Shown here: positions 26,501-37,762 of the stretch, piece by piece
How positions within the stretch are numbered: the first letter of the stretch is position 1
Layout: every line of letters begins with the position of its first letter
DNA from: Bretschneidera sinensis
Taxonomy: Eukaryota; Streptophyta; Magnoliopsida; Brassicales; Akaniaceae
DNA length: 64,000 bases
Assembly (NCBI GenBank): GCA_023935145.1
Contig: CM043699.1
Location: forward strand, 130,016,536 to 130,080,535
Direction of reading: 5' to 3'
Translations under genes and position numbers: made by a program
The notes under the pieces: generated by a model
What the model saw: the letters and a program-made list of their open reading frames with translations, nothing else
Databases searched by the model: none
What the model was told of the DNA's origin: nothing

Positions 26501-27249
26501 GTAGTTCCTTGGGGGTTAAAAGGACGCCAGTTTTTGTTGGTTCTATATGTGGGATTCGCAATGGCTAGAAAATGTGGTTGCTCGGGTGGGATTGCTTGAA
26601 GAGAGGCTTCAAAATTGAGAAGTTTTTCGTGAAGTTCTTCAAAGGTAATAGAGGTATCTCGTGCTTGGACAGCGTTGACTAATTCCTTGTAATCATCACC
26701 GAGACCATCTATGATTTTGTTTGTGATTTTTTCTTCATCAATTGGGGCTCCAAGAAGAGCAAGATCATTTGCTCGAATTTTTATTGTTTGTATAAACTCA
26801 GTGATGCCAAGTGAGCCTTTGGTGGTGTTCTTGAGTTGGTTTTTGATTTGTTTGATGCGACCACTAGAGAGCTTAGCATAGGTGTTGACTAAGATTGTCC
26901 AGGCTTGTCTAGAGGTCTTGGCTTGAGCGATGAATTGAATAATGGTCGGTGAGATGGAGCCAAGGACAACATTGAGGATCAGCTGGTTTTGTTTGGTCCA
27001 TAAAATGTAGTCGGGATTGGGTCTAGTTGTATTGGTTTGGGTCAAGGTGGCTGGCAGACATGGTTTGGAGCCATCGATATAGCCAAGAAGATCATAGCCG
27101 ATGAAGAGTGTTTGGAACTATAGTTTCCAGGAGAGGTACTTGGTAGAGGTGAGTTTAAGAGGGGTTTAAGCTGCAACGTTAATGCTGATAAGAGTTTGGT
27201 GTGGTTCATTGGTGTTGTGAATGATTGGGGGGTTAGAATTGGTAGCCAT
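23570..27249 (-). pseudogene. Ale/Retrofit-type copia gag-pol, truncated and frameshifted
   Basis: Reading leftward from the ATG at 27249 (MATNSNPPIIHN): a stop in early gag, then a long gag stretch (27045-26365) with IQFIAQAKTSRQAW and NKIIDGLGDDYKELV; a zinc knuckle CQICKI.GHTTKRC (about 26380); a protease/pre-integrase part ending FDWHHKLGHPAF (about 25810); integrase scraps; a Pro/Ser/Thr linker (24872-24489); and reverse transcriptase with [33 protein letters not shown] and YVYVDD. The short gag and DGLGDDY motif fit the Ale/Retrofit lineage. Several frameshifts are present and the YVDD region carries a 22-bp tandem duplication (23966-24009). After the RT (RLLHYL) the RNase H and 3' LTR are missing. 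Confidence 0.85.
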
Positions 27250-27314
27250 AAGTGCTGAAGAACAGAGGAAGATAAAAGAAAAAAAAATAGGATTGGTTTA
27301 TACCACTTGTGGTA

Positions 27315-27326
27315 GCTCTAATACCA
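27315..27326 (-). other. Primer-binding site of the Ale copia
   Basis: Read on the minus strand it is TGGTATTAGAGC, one change from the plant initiator-Met tRNA primer site, between the gag start and the short LTR. Confidence 0.75.
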
Positions 27327-27333
27327 TATCAGA

Positions 27334-27464
27334 TGAATGATGTAAAGTGTATTTTTCATATACATCAAGCAATAGTTAAATACAAAGATGAGATAACAAA
27401 CTCTTGTTTGAGATCCTAAAATATAGATCAGTTAGAAACTGATTCCTAAATCTAAGGAACAACA
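27334..27464 (-). repeat. Short 5' LTR of the Ale copia (131 bp)
   Basis: On the minus strand it runs from TGTTGTTCCTTAG to ACATCATTCA, with a Retrofit/Ale-like opening (TTAGATTTAGGAATCAG). Short LTRs are normal for this lineage. An alternative reading makes 27334-27813 a single longer LTR. There is no second copy in the window to settle the boundary. Confidence 0.5.
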
Positions 27465-27465
27465 A

Positions 27466-27813
27466 TGTTGAATGAATTCAAACATAGAGAAATATATGAT
27501 CTGTTACAATCCTCTAATACGATGTACCCAGGTTCACCCCAGAATAAAGCTACATCCTACAAGAAGTTTCACTATAATCAGCCTCCCAAATCTCTCGTTA
27601 CAATGTACACTTAGTACATGAAGAGTATTTATAAGCAACTTAAGACGCCCTAATCAGGGTTTTCGCCCTGCTACAAAACCAAGGCTATTCATGAGTCCAA
27701 GCTCAAACCATCAAGTAAAAAACCAGACCCAAAACGTGTACAGGGCATGAAATTCTCCCAATCTTTGAGGGGTTTATAGATCTGGTCCCGTGAAATATGT
27801 GTCAACTCTAACA
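27466..27813 (-). repeat. Second LTR-like block abutting the Ale LTR
   Basis: On the minus strand it starts TGTTAGAGTTGACACATA, has a TATA-like CTTATAAATAC near 27630 and CTGGGGTGAACCTGGGTAC, and ends TTCATTCAACA. This is the plan of a copia LTR, but no internal region of a matching element is attached. It is either a solo LTR into or beside which the Ale element inserted, or the outer part of one larger LTR. Confidence 0.45.
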
Positions 27814-28174
27814 AGTTTAAGCAAGCTTAAATCAGCTTACTTAAATTTCTTCCAAGGTATAAACAAATAACCGCTAATGCAATATTACCAATGATGATTT
27901 AGTTTAGTGGTAAAAATCAAAATTGAAGTCTTGAGACATAAAATCTTAGAAATTATATTATGATGATCAAATTAATGTATCATTATATTTATATAAAATC
28001 ATTTCAATAAAATAAAACAAATAACTGTAATATTACTAACATGAATATACCTTTCCCATTCTTATTAAAATTCTACACACTATGAGTCATGCTTCTTAAG
28101 TAATCATAGTGGGATGATAAGGAAACAAACAATTTTCAGTGTACTTCTTGTCCAAGTAAAAGGCTATACCACTA

Positions 28175-29158
28175 GGGTAGAATAATTAGCATGTGTAGAG
28201 CCTTTCTATGGAGTGGTAAAAATGAAGGTTCCAAAAAGGCCTTTGTAGCCTGGAAGAACACTTGGCTCCCCAAATCTGAAGGGGGTCTGGGCCTCCTAGA
28301 CATTAATAGTTGGAACAATGCCCTGTTGTCCAAGGCTTTGTGGAACATTCACCAGAAGAAAGATTCCTTGTGGGTCAGATGGATGGACCATTTGTATTTA
28401 CAAGGAACATCTATTTGGGAGGCTGCCTCTAAGCATGAAGATTCAACACTCTGGAAAAAGCTGATTATCCTCAAGAACTCTTTGATTACATCAGAGAACT
28501 CTAGTGAGCAAGCAATAGACAGAATGAGTCAGTGGGTTGAGCAGAATTAGATTAAATCCAATAAAGCTTATGAATACTTCAGACCTAAAAGAGCTAGAGT
28601 TAATTGGGCTCCAATGGTGTGGAGTAATAGTTGTGCTCCTAAGTATGCCTTCATTCTTTGATTAGCCATCAAGGACAAGCTGCTCACCAAAGAGAAACTT
28701 TTGTATACTGAAATAGACAGACAGTGCCCTCTTTGTAGAGAGTCAGAAGAATCAGTGAGCCATATTTTCTTCTCTTGCAGAATCAGTGCTGAAATTTGGA
28801 AAAAAATTAAAGTATGGATGGGTTGTAGAAAATGCATGAATTCAATCAAAAGTGCTGCAAAGTGGATACACAAAGAAGCTAGAAGAAGAGAGCCCCCTAC
28901 AAAGGCCAAACGAGCTGCTTTAGCCTGCACAATCCACCATATATGGATAGTTAGGAATTCAAGACAATTTGAAGGCCTAGTATCTCATCCAAGAAGCATA
29001 GTCAGGATAATTCAAATTCAAGTATATAGATTTGTATATGAGAGTTTTCCTGATTTTAGAATCAGATTGTAAATGTTCAAATCTCATGGGAATGCCCAAT
29101 GTATTTTGTATATAATATTTTGATCAATATATTTACATTTACCGATCAAAAAAAAAAG
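28175..29158 (+). mobile_element. 5'-truncated LINE (L1-type) with exact 13-bp target duplication
   Basis: The insertion is flanked by GGCTATACCACTA at 28162-28174 and 29159-29171. It ends in an A-run (29149-29157) after CGATCA. A direct repeat of this length plus a poly(A) tail and loss of the 5' portion are the signature of target-primed reverse transcription. Only the last 1 kb of a LINE is present. Confidence 0.9.
28191..29072 (+). pseudogene. C-terminal part of a LINE reverse-transcriptase ORF
   Basis: The frame reads FLWSGKNEGSKKAFVAW and GGLGLLDINSWNNALLSKAL, the post-RT region of plant L1 ORF2. After an in-frame stop at 28548-28550 and another near 28660, it continues through KYAFIL and CPLCRESEESVSHIFFSC, the zinc-binding zf-RVT motif, then HHIWIVRNSRQFEG, ending at 29070. 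The RT core and endonuclease lie upstream of the truncation and are missing. The frame is kept with few stops, so the copy is not very old. Confidence 0.85.
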
Positions 29159-29789
29159 GGCTATACCACTAACATCAATTTATCATGTGATCTTTACTAT
29201 TGTTTGATACATCATTTTAAGGTGAAGTTATTTGTTATTGTATAAAAAATTTAAAATTTTATATTAAAAAAAATTAAAGCAGAATCTCGCTTACAATAAA
29301 AAAAATGATAAATATTACTTTTTATTGTATAACCTATGAATTCAACGTGACTCCAATAAAGAAAACTCTTTCTTTTGCAGAAAAAAAATATGTTGATGAA
29401 TGATGATATCATATAAAATAGATTTATAATTTGTTATTGACAATAACGATATATGCTCATGAGGTGTGGTTAAGTTGCATAATGTGTTGTGGTGGGTGCC
29501 GCAACCCAACCAATCACCATCCAGCAATCACAAGCTGTGTTCACGTTGGTGTGTTACCCACCACGCTATCAACTTTATTTAATTTTCAACCATCAATCAT
29601 GTTATGAAATGCATTCCAAAATCGTTAAAATTGTCTTCTCTTTGTTTTTTTTTTTCCATTAGCATTGATGCGCAAATCAGAGTAAGCATCTAGTGGCGTA
29701 GCTAGTCATCAATTATTCTTCATTAGTGCTTGCATTTTTAAAATCAATGAGCTCATACCGCAAAAATGTTAGCACTCAGTATTTGCATA

Positions 29790-30110
29790 GTTTTTTTTTA
29801 AAATTTATTTTGAGATCTATAATTATCATGTGTAAAAAAAAAAAAAAACTTTGAAGTTCATTTTGAAACAAATTAAAAATAGAATTGAGTAAACTTGTTA
29901 TAAATTTTATTAATTTCAAAATTAACAGAATTTACAAATGAATTACTCAAAATAAAAATTTAAAAGCTATGCTAACCAAATTATTCTTTTTTTTATTTAT
30001 TTTAAATATTTCAAACACGAATGAATTCTATAATTTAAATATAAAAATTCATTTCACTTCAATCCTAAGATAATTAACACTCATTTCATATTAAAAAATT
30101 CCACGCACCG
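29790..30110. mobile_element. Remnant of the 21.2-kb foldback family
   Basis: ATCTATAATTATCATGTGTA, GAATTGAGTAAACTTGTTA, TTTACAAATGAATTA and ATTTCAAACACGAATG occur in the order of the left arm at 21190-21480, and the block ends near GCACCGTAAT like the outer end of the right arm. No complete second arm is seen, so it is partial or rearranged. Confidence 0.5.
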
Positions 30111-30399
30111 TAATTTAAGTGAATATTTTTGTCCTTTTTAAGATTAAACATCAAGAAAGGAAGTTCATAATAAACTACCCAAATCCTGTCCTTCGGTCGT
30201 ACTGTTTGGAAATGTTCTCCTTGTATCCACGTGAACTTTCAAGGAAATGATGTAAAAGCAGTAAGAACGTAAAAGCAGTAAGAACATGTTTTGTATAATT
30301 TATGAAATGATTTTTAATTTTTGTTATTAAATTATAATATATTTTTTTAATTTAAAATTTTGAAATAATTAATAATTTGAATATTTCTTAATATACTAT

Positions 30400-30738
30400 T
30401 GACGCAGTCAGAAGTTACAAACGAACCCTTGAATCAACAAGGTATAATAAAATTTGGAATTCACCGAAAAAGATATTTCCGGGGGTAAGAATAGTTTATT
30501 GATATTAAAAAGTGGAAAGCCTGACGATCTTTATATAGGTAGGTCACCTTACATAAAAGAAAATAATGAAAATTAAGAAATGCTGCCAAAATTTAAGGAA
30601 AAACCAAGATTCATGCGATCAGGCCAAAAATTAAGCTAGCTTGAAATTAGGTTGTCGATTCAGTGATTTCAAGTGGATTGTGTGGACTTTTGGCAGTTCA
30701 AATGATCCATAATATCTTCTGAAATCTCTTCTACATCA
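30400..30738 (-). repeat. 3' LTR of the gypsy element
   Basis: This 339-bp LTR aligns along its length with 34778-35130, sharing CCTTGAATC.ACAAGGTATAA, TTTATATAG and CAGGCCAAAAATTAAGCTAG. Confidence 0.85.
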
Positions 30739-30744
30739 GTCCCT

Positions 30745-33700
30745 CTCATTTATGAAGAACTCGTCCCCAAGTTACGATCTAGATAAAGTAACATTCTAAG
30801 GGGATGATACTCATGTAAATCTGCAATATTAAAAGTCTTCGAGATACTCATGTCCGTAGACAGATCCACTACATAAGCATTATCATTAATTTTCTATAAA
30901 ATCTTGTAGGGTCCATCCTTCTTAGGCTTCAATTTACTGTATTGCCTTCTTGAAAGATTTTAGACTGGCGATGCTGATCAGCTACAGCCTTATACTTAGC
31001 ATTAGAAGCGTCAAGCCTCGCCTTAACTTCCTCTTGGACATAACGAACCTATTCAGCCATTTGCTCTGCAGCTATGCTCAAACCAAAAAGCATTGGTAAC
31101 ATAACCAAATCCAACGCGTGACATGGAACTTTTCGATAAACACAGAAAATGAGACATCCCAATAGAACTATGAAAGGCATTGTTGTATTCAAATTCTTCT
31201 TGGGCAAGAACATTGTTCCATTGCTTCGGCTTACCCCCACATATGCTACGAATTAAATTTCCCAAGGTTCAGTTCACAACTTTAGTCTGTTAGTTAGTTT
31301 GTGGGTGAGCAATACTACTATATTTTAAGCTTGTGCCAAATCTCCTTCATAGAATGGTCCAAAAGACAACAAGGAATTTGGTGTCATGATCTAAGACAAT
31401 AGAATTGGGAACATCATGCATCCACACGATTTCCTAGAAGAACAACTTAGCGACATGGACTGCATCGGAGATCTTTCGACAAGGGATGAAATGTGCCATC
31501 TTGGAAAATCTGTCCACCACCACAAAGACAGAATCAACACCTCATTAGGTTCTTGGAAGTCCCAACACAAAGTTCATATTAAGGTCCTCCCAAATATCTT
31601 TCGGAGTGGGCAAAGGCATGTATAATCTGGTATTCTGACTCTGACCCTTGGCCACTTGACAAACCGGACAACTTATCACAATTATTACGACATCTTTCTT
31701 TAGTTATGGCCAATAATACCTTTCCTCGACACTTATGATAGTTTTGTCATGCCCCAGGTGTCCATTGAGTCCACTACTATGTAGGTCGCAGATAACCTTT
31801 TCACGCAAATACATTCTTGGGATGCAAAGCTGGTTCCCTTTAAACAGATAGCCATTAAGCATATGAAAGTCACTTACAGGTTTCTTTTGCAAGCATTTCT
31901 CCCATAGTCTGGTGAAGTCCTTATCTAACCAGAAGAGTAGCTCATCTACTTAATGCATTAGCAACCCAATTAATAGCCCCTGATTTATGCTTAATGACAT
32001 AGGCAAATTGCTCTAGATAGGCTGCCCACCGAGCATACATTTTGTTAATGTGTTTTTGACCTTTGAAATACTTGAGGGACTGGTGATTTGAGTATATGAC
32101 GAATTCCGTTGGAATCAAGTAGCTCTTCCAAGTCTTCAAAGCACGAAAAACTGCATACAACTCATGCTCGTAGGTGGACCATTTCCACTTAGCTTCATTT
32201 AATTTTTCATTATGGAAAGCCGCTGGTTTACCTTCTTGGGACAGAATAGCACCAATTCCTATTCCACAAGCATCACACTCCAAGACGAAGACCTTTTCAA
32301 AGTCTGGCAAAGCGAGGATCGGTGCGATGGTTAACTTCCTTTTGCACTTCTTCAAGTTAACAAACAATCTATTACTTTGCAACACCGTTAGTACTTGCCG
32401 CAAGTGTTCCATATGCTCTTCCTTACTGTGACTATAAATCAAGATATCATCAAAATAAACAACAACAAATTATTCATTAAAGGGTTTGAGTACCTGATTC
32501 ATCATTCTCATGAAAGTACTAGGAGCATTGGATAACCCAAAGGGCATCACCAACCATTTATAAAGTCCTTCTTTGGTTTTTAAGCCTGCCTTCTACTCAT
32601 CCCCAGGTCTAATACGAATCTGGCGATATCCACTACAAAGATCAATTTTTTAGAATACATTGGAGCCTCCTAACTTGTCAAACATGTCGTCCAATCGAGG
32701 AATCGAAAATCGGTATCGAACTGTAATATTTTTTTTTATAGTCCGACTGTCCACACACATCCACCAAGAACCGTCTTTCTTTAATGTCAAGAGGGATGGA
32801 ACGGTGCAAGGACTCATACTCTCCCGAATATTCCCCTTTGTTAGCAACTTCTCAATTTTCACCTTCATAACCTCACTTTCTTTCGGATTCAGTCTGTAAT
32901 GCGGCAAATTTGGTAGTCTGGCACCGGGAATAAGATCGATGTGGTGTTGGATGTCTCTTATGGGGATTAACTCGTTGAGTATTTCCTCCAGGGTAACTTC
33001 TGCGAACTCTTCCAACAAGGTTTGCACTTTCGCTGGAATATCCACTAGTTGGACAGTCTCACCCTTCACCACCAATGCTTAGGCTATTCCAACCTTCTTC
33101 ACATATGCAATGAACTCACTACGACATGCGAAAATAAAAAGGAACAACTTCCCTTCTACTTTGGGCGTGTTGGGTTGGCCTTCCTCACTTTCCCTCGGTA
33201 AGATGGCAATTTTCTTCTTCTTCCACCAGAACATATAAATATTTTGTCGACCCTTATGGGTGGCATCCACATCATGTTGCCATGGTCTTCCGGGCAATAA
33301 ATGGCAAGCATCCATGTCTACAATATCGCAAGCTATATCATTACGATAAGACTTGCCAATAGAAACAGGAACCCGACATATTTCAGTAACCTTAATGGAT
33401 GGTCCTTTCTTAATCCAACCAATCTGATAAGGGCAAGGGTGAGGCTCTGTTGACAGTTGTAAATGCTTGACCAATGCTTTTGAAATGATGTTCTCGCAAC
33501 TCCCACTATTAATGATTAGGCTACGCACCTTTTGTTTAACAAAGCATTGTGAATGGAATATTTAATGACATTAGGATGAGTCAATTTTCTTAGGGATGTA
33601 CAATAATTTTTTAATGACACATGAGACATGTTCTCCTTCCTCAACAAACTCAGCCCCTTCCAGTTCATCTTTAGCATACTTGTTTGCAATTTCTTTGTGA

Positions 33701-34750
33701 TCGGCCAAACCTACGAGTCAGCACGTAGGACATACATTGGATTTATGTCCTTGCTTGCCACATCGGTAACACTTATCAATAGTTGCCTTGGCATTGGGGT
33801 TAGACCTAGCTCTTTTATAGTTCGTATTACCCCTAATTGGTGGTGTATTACTACTACTACAGTTGTTTCCAGACCACAATTTGGAACAAAAGTTTGAGTG
33901 GTACAGTAGTTGGTTGTTTATCTATGCTTGACAACGGTCGCGAGAACTCCGTAGAGGAATGTCGAATGGGTTGCCATGTTAGCAAATGCTCTGCTTTTAT
34001 AGCCATATTGTGAGCCTCGTCCATTGAGAACACAGTTTGTAATCCCATACGATCCTAGATCGAAAACTTCAATCCATTAATGTACATCGCTGCTTGTTGT
34101 ACCTTTGTCTCTAATAAGTCACATCACGAAGATAACCGAAAAAATTCCTCGGTGTAAATCGTAACTGTTCAAGCTTCCTGAATACAATTTTGATATTGCT
34201 AAAATAGGTACTATTGATAATTAGGACTCTTTCTTTGGCTTCGACGGCTGTTCTGCAATTGATCCTACCATGTAGAAGTTTTTCCTCTCAACTTATAGGC
34301 TACGATTTTGACTTGTATTTCTTTGGCCACATCCATCATATCAAAAAACCGCTCAACCTCATAGGTCAAGTCGAGGAACGATTCGATGTCCAGATTTCCT
34401 GAGAAGTTTGGAATGTCTACTTTCAAACAATATTCATCAGTGTCTTGGTTTTGCCTCTGGAAGCCTCGATATGCTGCAAATCTGACTTCTTTATCTTATG
34501 AGTCATCATCATAGGTAGGCAACCGTCGGGGGTTCCCATGACGACAAGTAGGTCTGCCTTGGTTAAAACCGTCAGCACGATTATTCATATCGCCTTCGTC
34601 GTTCTCAATGTCAATAAGCTTTAGGTTGGCAATAGAATCACAGATTTGTTGAAACCCACACTCCATAGCTTATTGCTGAGCCTCCAGTGCTGCCCAAAAG
34701 GCGTCAACCTCACATAGGATTTATGTTTCGTCTCTGCCATTAGACATACC
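30745..34750 (-). pseudogene. Gypsy gag-pol, decayed
   Basis: Leftward from about 34748: MSNGRDET then stops; a broken gag with zinc knuckle CYRCGKQGHKSNVC (33733-33778); protease region (33528-33079) with INSGSCENIIS and LPGRPWQHDVDATHKGR; RT (33075-32440) with the [24 protein letters not shown] and [12 protein letters not shown] motifs; RNase H (about 32340-31942) with LECDACGIGIGAILSQEGK and HQSLKYFKGQ; and integrase zinc finger (31892-31704) with [14 protein letters not shown]. The integrase core is broken, followed by [15 protein letters not shown] (about 31200) and a FNIADLHEYHP-like C-terminus near the 3' LTR. Frameshifts and stops occur throughout. I see no chromodomain. It is a Ty3/gypsy element by the gene order (integrase after RNase H); the lineage is not resolved. 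Confidence 0.85.
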
Positions 34751-34763
34751 AGATCACTGAAAA

Positions 34764-34775
34764 GCTCTGATACCA
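34764..34775 (-). other. Primer-binding site of the gypsy element
   Basis: GCTCTGATACCA on the + strand is the exact complement of TGGTATCAGAGC. It lies two bases inside the 5' LTR, confirming the orientation. Confidence 0.85.
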
Positions 34776-34777
34776 CT

Positions 34778-35130
34778 TGACATAGTTGAAAATTATAAAC
34801 GGACCCTTGAATCTACAAGGTATAATAAAATCTAGAATCCACTAGATGAGAAAGAGATTTTTGGGAATAAGAATGGTTTATTGATATTCAAGACGTGCCT
34901 TACAAGGAAAGACCGATGACCTTTATATAGACAAGTCACCTTACATAAAGGGAAATAACAAAAATTAAGTTATACTGCCAAAATTTAAGGAAAAGCCAAG
35001 ATTCAAGCAATCAGGCCAAAAATTAAGCTAGTCTAAAATTAAGCTGTCGAATCAGTGATTTTGGGCGGATCGTGTGGGCTTTTGGCAGTCCAGATGATTT
35101 AGAAAATCTTTTGAAATCTCATCTACATCA
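34778..35130 (-). repeat. 5' LTR of the gypsy element
   Basis: This 353-bp partner of 30400-30738 is next to the primer site. CTTTATATAGA supplies a TATA-like motif. Confidence 0.85.
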
Positions 35131-35137
35131 AGTATCA

Positions 35138-35808
35138 TGTTGGGAATCTAACACCCAATCAACAACTACATAATTACAATAGCAAAAATAAATAGAAAGA
35201 AAAACAATAATTTTTTAAGCTATTTGGCACACCTCTTTGCCTACATCCACAAGTCAATCACTATTCCACTCATTACAACTTTTGGATGAAGGAAAGTTGC
35301 TAAAACTCAATGCACCACCTTTCGAAACTTTTGGAATGAGAAAAGTTGTTAAAACTCACTATACCATAATACACAATTTTTCTAGCAAAAAACGTGTAAA
35401 AACTCTATACAATCTCACAATCTAAAACCCCAATACACCTAGTGTTTACTCAATCCTTAGATACTTGTAAAACCCACTTTTACAAGATATATTAGTGTTT
35501 GGTTTTGCTTCTCTCTAAATTTGACAAACTATTCCGGCTGAAGGAATAAGGTGAGGAATTAACCCTATTGATACTTATATTTATGGCCTTCAATAACTTG
35601 GCCACCAATTCTCTCGAACTTCAATGCATGGTCAAAATACTTAATTAAGTGTTGGTTACCAAGATGTATTGGTCTTTATACAAATCACTTACTAAGATGC
35701 ATTAGTCTCTACACTAACTATATTTAAGTAAGTTATTGATTACCAAGATACATAGGCCTCCACACCAAGATAGTTAAAGTCATAAATAATGAGCCACAAA
35801 TCCCAACA
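35138..35808 (-). repeat. Solo LTR (copia-like), minus orientation
   Basis: It begins TGTTGGGAATC and ends ATCCCAACA, an inverted terminal pair. In minus orientation its 3' part shares CTTGTGGATGTAGGCAA, TATTTTTGCTATTGT and GTAGTTGTT with the LTRs of the element at 50059-51253, so the two are distant relatives. It starts two bases after the 5-bp flank of the gypsy LTR. I see no target duplication. Confidence 0.55.
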
Positions 35809-35929
35809 TCGATCAAGCTTACAACTTTTGGTCTGAGTTTGCCTATACTCGATAAAAACCTCTCAGTTTTAGATGAACATTCTACTCATCATTCAAATTT
35901 TGTGCATAATCTCAACATTCATCCACTAA

Positions 35930-36530
35930 GGCCTAAAATTTGATCTTTATTAGCGAATCTGACTCGCTCCCATTCAACAAGTACAAGCCTTTTTTGTTCA
36001 TGGTATCTCCTATCACTACCAATGAACCATTAAGAACTTCTATCTCATCATCTTTATTAGCATTTCCATTATCACTTTCTTCTACTATACTCATCCAAGT
36101 CCTCCATCATGCATTTGTATTGCAATTGTGTGTGTCCCTCCTCATAGATGCACTTGGTTTTAGAAAAATTAAGAAACTCACATCTTGATCCTTCCTCCTC
36201 TTTTCTTTTCTTAAATTGCTTCATTCCCTCTCTTTGTTTGGCTCATCATTCAATATAGTCATAAAAAATTTTCCATTCACTAACACACATGGCACTGCTA
36301 CTTATATTTCTTCAGAGATGCTGCGAGAACCTTCTCATCTATCAAAACTTTCTTTCCTACCAATAACATCGTTACTATGTCATATTCTATAGGTGACAAG
36401 TACTCATTCTCTGGAAACTCACAACTCAGCAATTTAATGATAACGGAATTGAAATAGTGAATATCCATAAATTTATCTATCTCTGAATTTTTGCCATTGT
36501 TTCACTTTGATGAAATCTGACATCAAATCA
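35930..36530 (-). pseudogene. Degenerate copia gag/protease fragment
   Basis: Minus-strand scraps include IVTMLLVGKKVLIDEKVLAA, resembling the LVTSLLYGKE..EEV part of copia gag, and then EVLNGSLVVIGDTMNKKGLY, resembling the LVVMKG..GLY stretch before copia integrase. Stops interrupt both. It may be the interior of the element that left the LTR at 35138-35808, heavily deleted. Confidence 0.4.
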
Positions 36531-36869
36531 ATTACTATTTTTTTAATATCTATAAATAAAAGTTATGCTAAACACTCTTAAAAATTGTTAATGAAATGAT
36601 ATATAAAATAATCTTTGTTTTTAAAAAACTATTGTCATTACTATTTTATTAAATATTAAAAAAATTACAATTTTACTGTTGTTTTATCAACATACTTAAA
36701 AAGTGAAGTGGTTTGTGTTTTTAAAAAATTATTTTTTTATTGTTTTATCAAATACTAAATAATTTATATATTCAGTTTTATTTCAAAAATCATAAACTAA
36801 ATCGTTTTTACGCTGGAAGAAATAATTTTGCACCATGTTTTCATAATGTTTATAGTTTGTTAATTATTA

Positions 36870-37333
36870 ATAGTTTTTGAAAATGAAAACTGAAAACTGT
36901 TTTCTGAAAAAAAACATGTTTGGATAACTGTAACTCGAAAACTGTTTCCAAAACAGAAAACAATGAAATATTGTTTGGATAATCTTATTTTGAAAACTGT
37001 TTTGATACACCTTGTAATTATTTTTAGTTTTGAGTTTAAATTTAAAATCTATATTAATTTTATTTCTCATATTTACTAAATATTTAAAAATAATTAATAT
37101 TATTTTATTTTCAAAATTTTAATATTTTTTATATACCATAGAGGAAGAATGAAACAGAGAAGTGAACACTGATTTTATGGCTATTTTTTGAAAATTATAT
37201 CAAAAAACACTAATTTGAAGTTTTCAGAAAACAGTTTTTAAAATCTGTTTACCAAACATATAAAAGAGTTTTTGAAAACTATTTCTAATTTTTGAAAACT
37301 CAAAACAGTTTTCAAAAGCAGTTTCTAAATATA
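36870..37333. mobile_element. MITE-like inverted repeat rich in GAAAACTGTTTT, upstream of the HAD gene
   Basis: The left part (TTTTTGAAAATGAAAACTG, then AACTGTTTTCTG and ATGTTTGGATAA) matches the reverse complement of the right part (TTTGAAAACTGTTTTGAG, then ATGTTTGGTAAACAG). No ORF is supported and the ends are approximate. It stops about 300 bp before the likely HAD transcription start. Confidence 0.5.
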
Positions 37334-37624
37334 GTTTATAATGCTCTTCCCTTCACCGCGTTTTCCCTCCATTTCTTACCACATGATCTCACAATCGATC
37401 CTGATTGGCCATCCTTACCATCTGGCATCTTCTTTGTCATCCAATGCTTTCACCCGGTTGGCTGGATAAGAAGACACTTCACACGCAAAACCGACGTGGG
37501 TGACTGGACCAATGAGGCATTCCATTCTACAACCAAGGGCATTTTCGTCCTCTAAAAAATACCCGTTCGTTTTAGATTTGAACTGAGTCAGCATTAGCAA
37601 ACATCCCTCTGTCTCAACTGCGAC

Positions 37625-37632
37625 TATAAATA
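37625..37632 (+). promoter_or_regulatory. TATA box of the HAD gene
   Basis: TATAAATA lies 131 bases before the ATG. Two CCAAT motifs (about 37439 and 37508) and an ACGTGGG (37493-37499) lie just upstream in a locally less AT-rich block, as expected of a core promoter. Confidence 0.65.
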
Positions 37633-37762
37633 CCCTTCTCCTCTGTTCTTTCAAAGCCTCCTCTCTTGCTTTACAGCTCAATACGTTAACAAAAGAAAAC
37701 AATTCCATCTTCTCTGGTCTCTTTGTCATAAAATTCAATTTGCTTCTCTTCTTTATCAGCTA

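Larger units (their letters stand above)
30400..35130 (-). mobile_element. Old Ty3/gypsy retrotransposon, 4.7 kb, both LTRs present
   Basis: The LTRs are 30400-30738 and 34778-35130. Each begins TGAC(A/G)(T/C)AG on the + strand and ends CTACATCA; read in element orientation they start TGATGTAGA. They have many base changes and small indels, so the element is old. The flanks are ACTAT (30395-30399) and AGTAT (35131-35135), a 4-of-5 target duplication. The primer site lies beside the right LTR and the coding order runs leftward. Confidence 0.85.

Noticed and set aside
37415..37738. 107-aa minus-strand ORF in the HAD promoter
   Set aside because: Overlaps TATA box and leader of the + strand gene; no recognisable motif.
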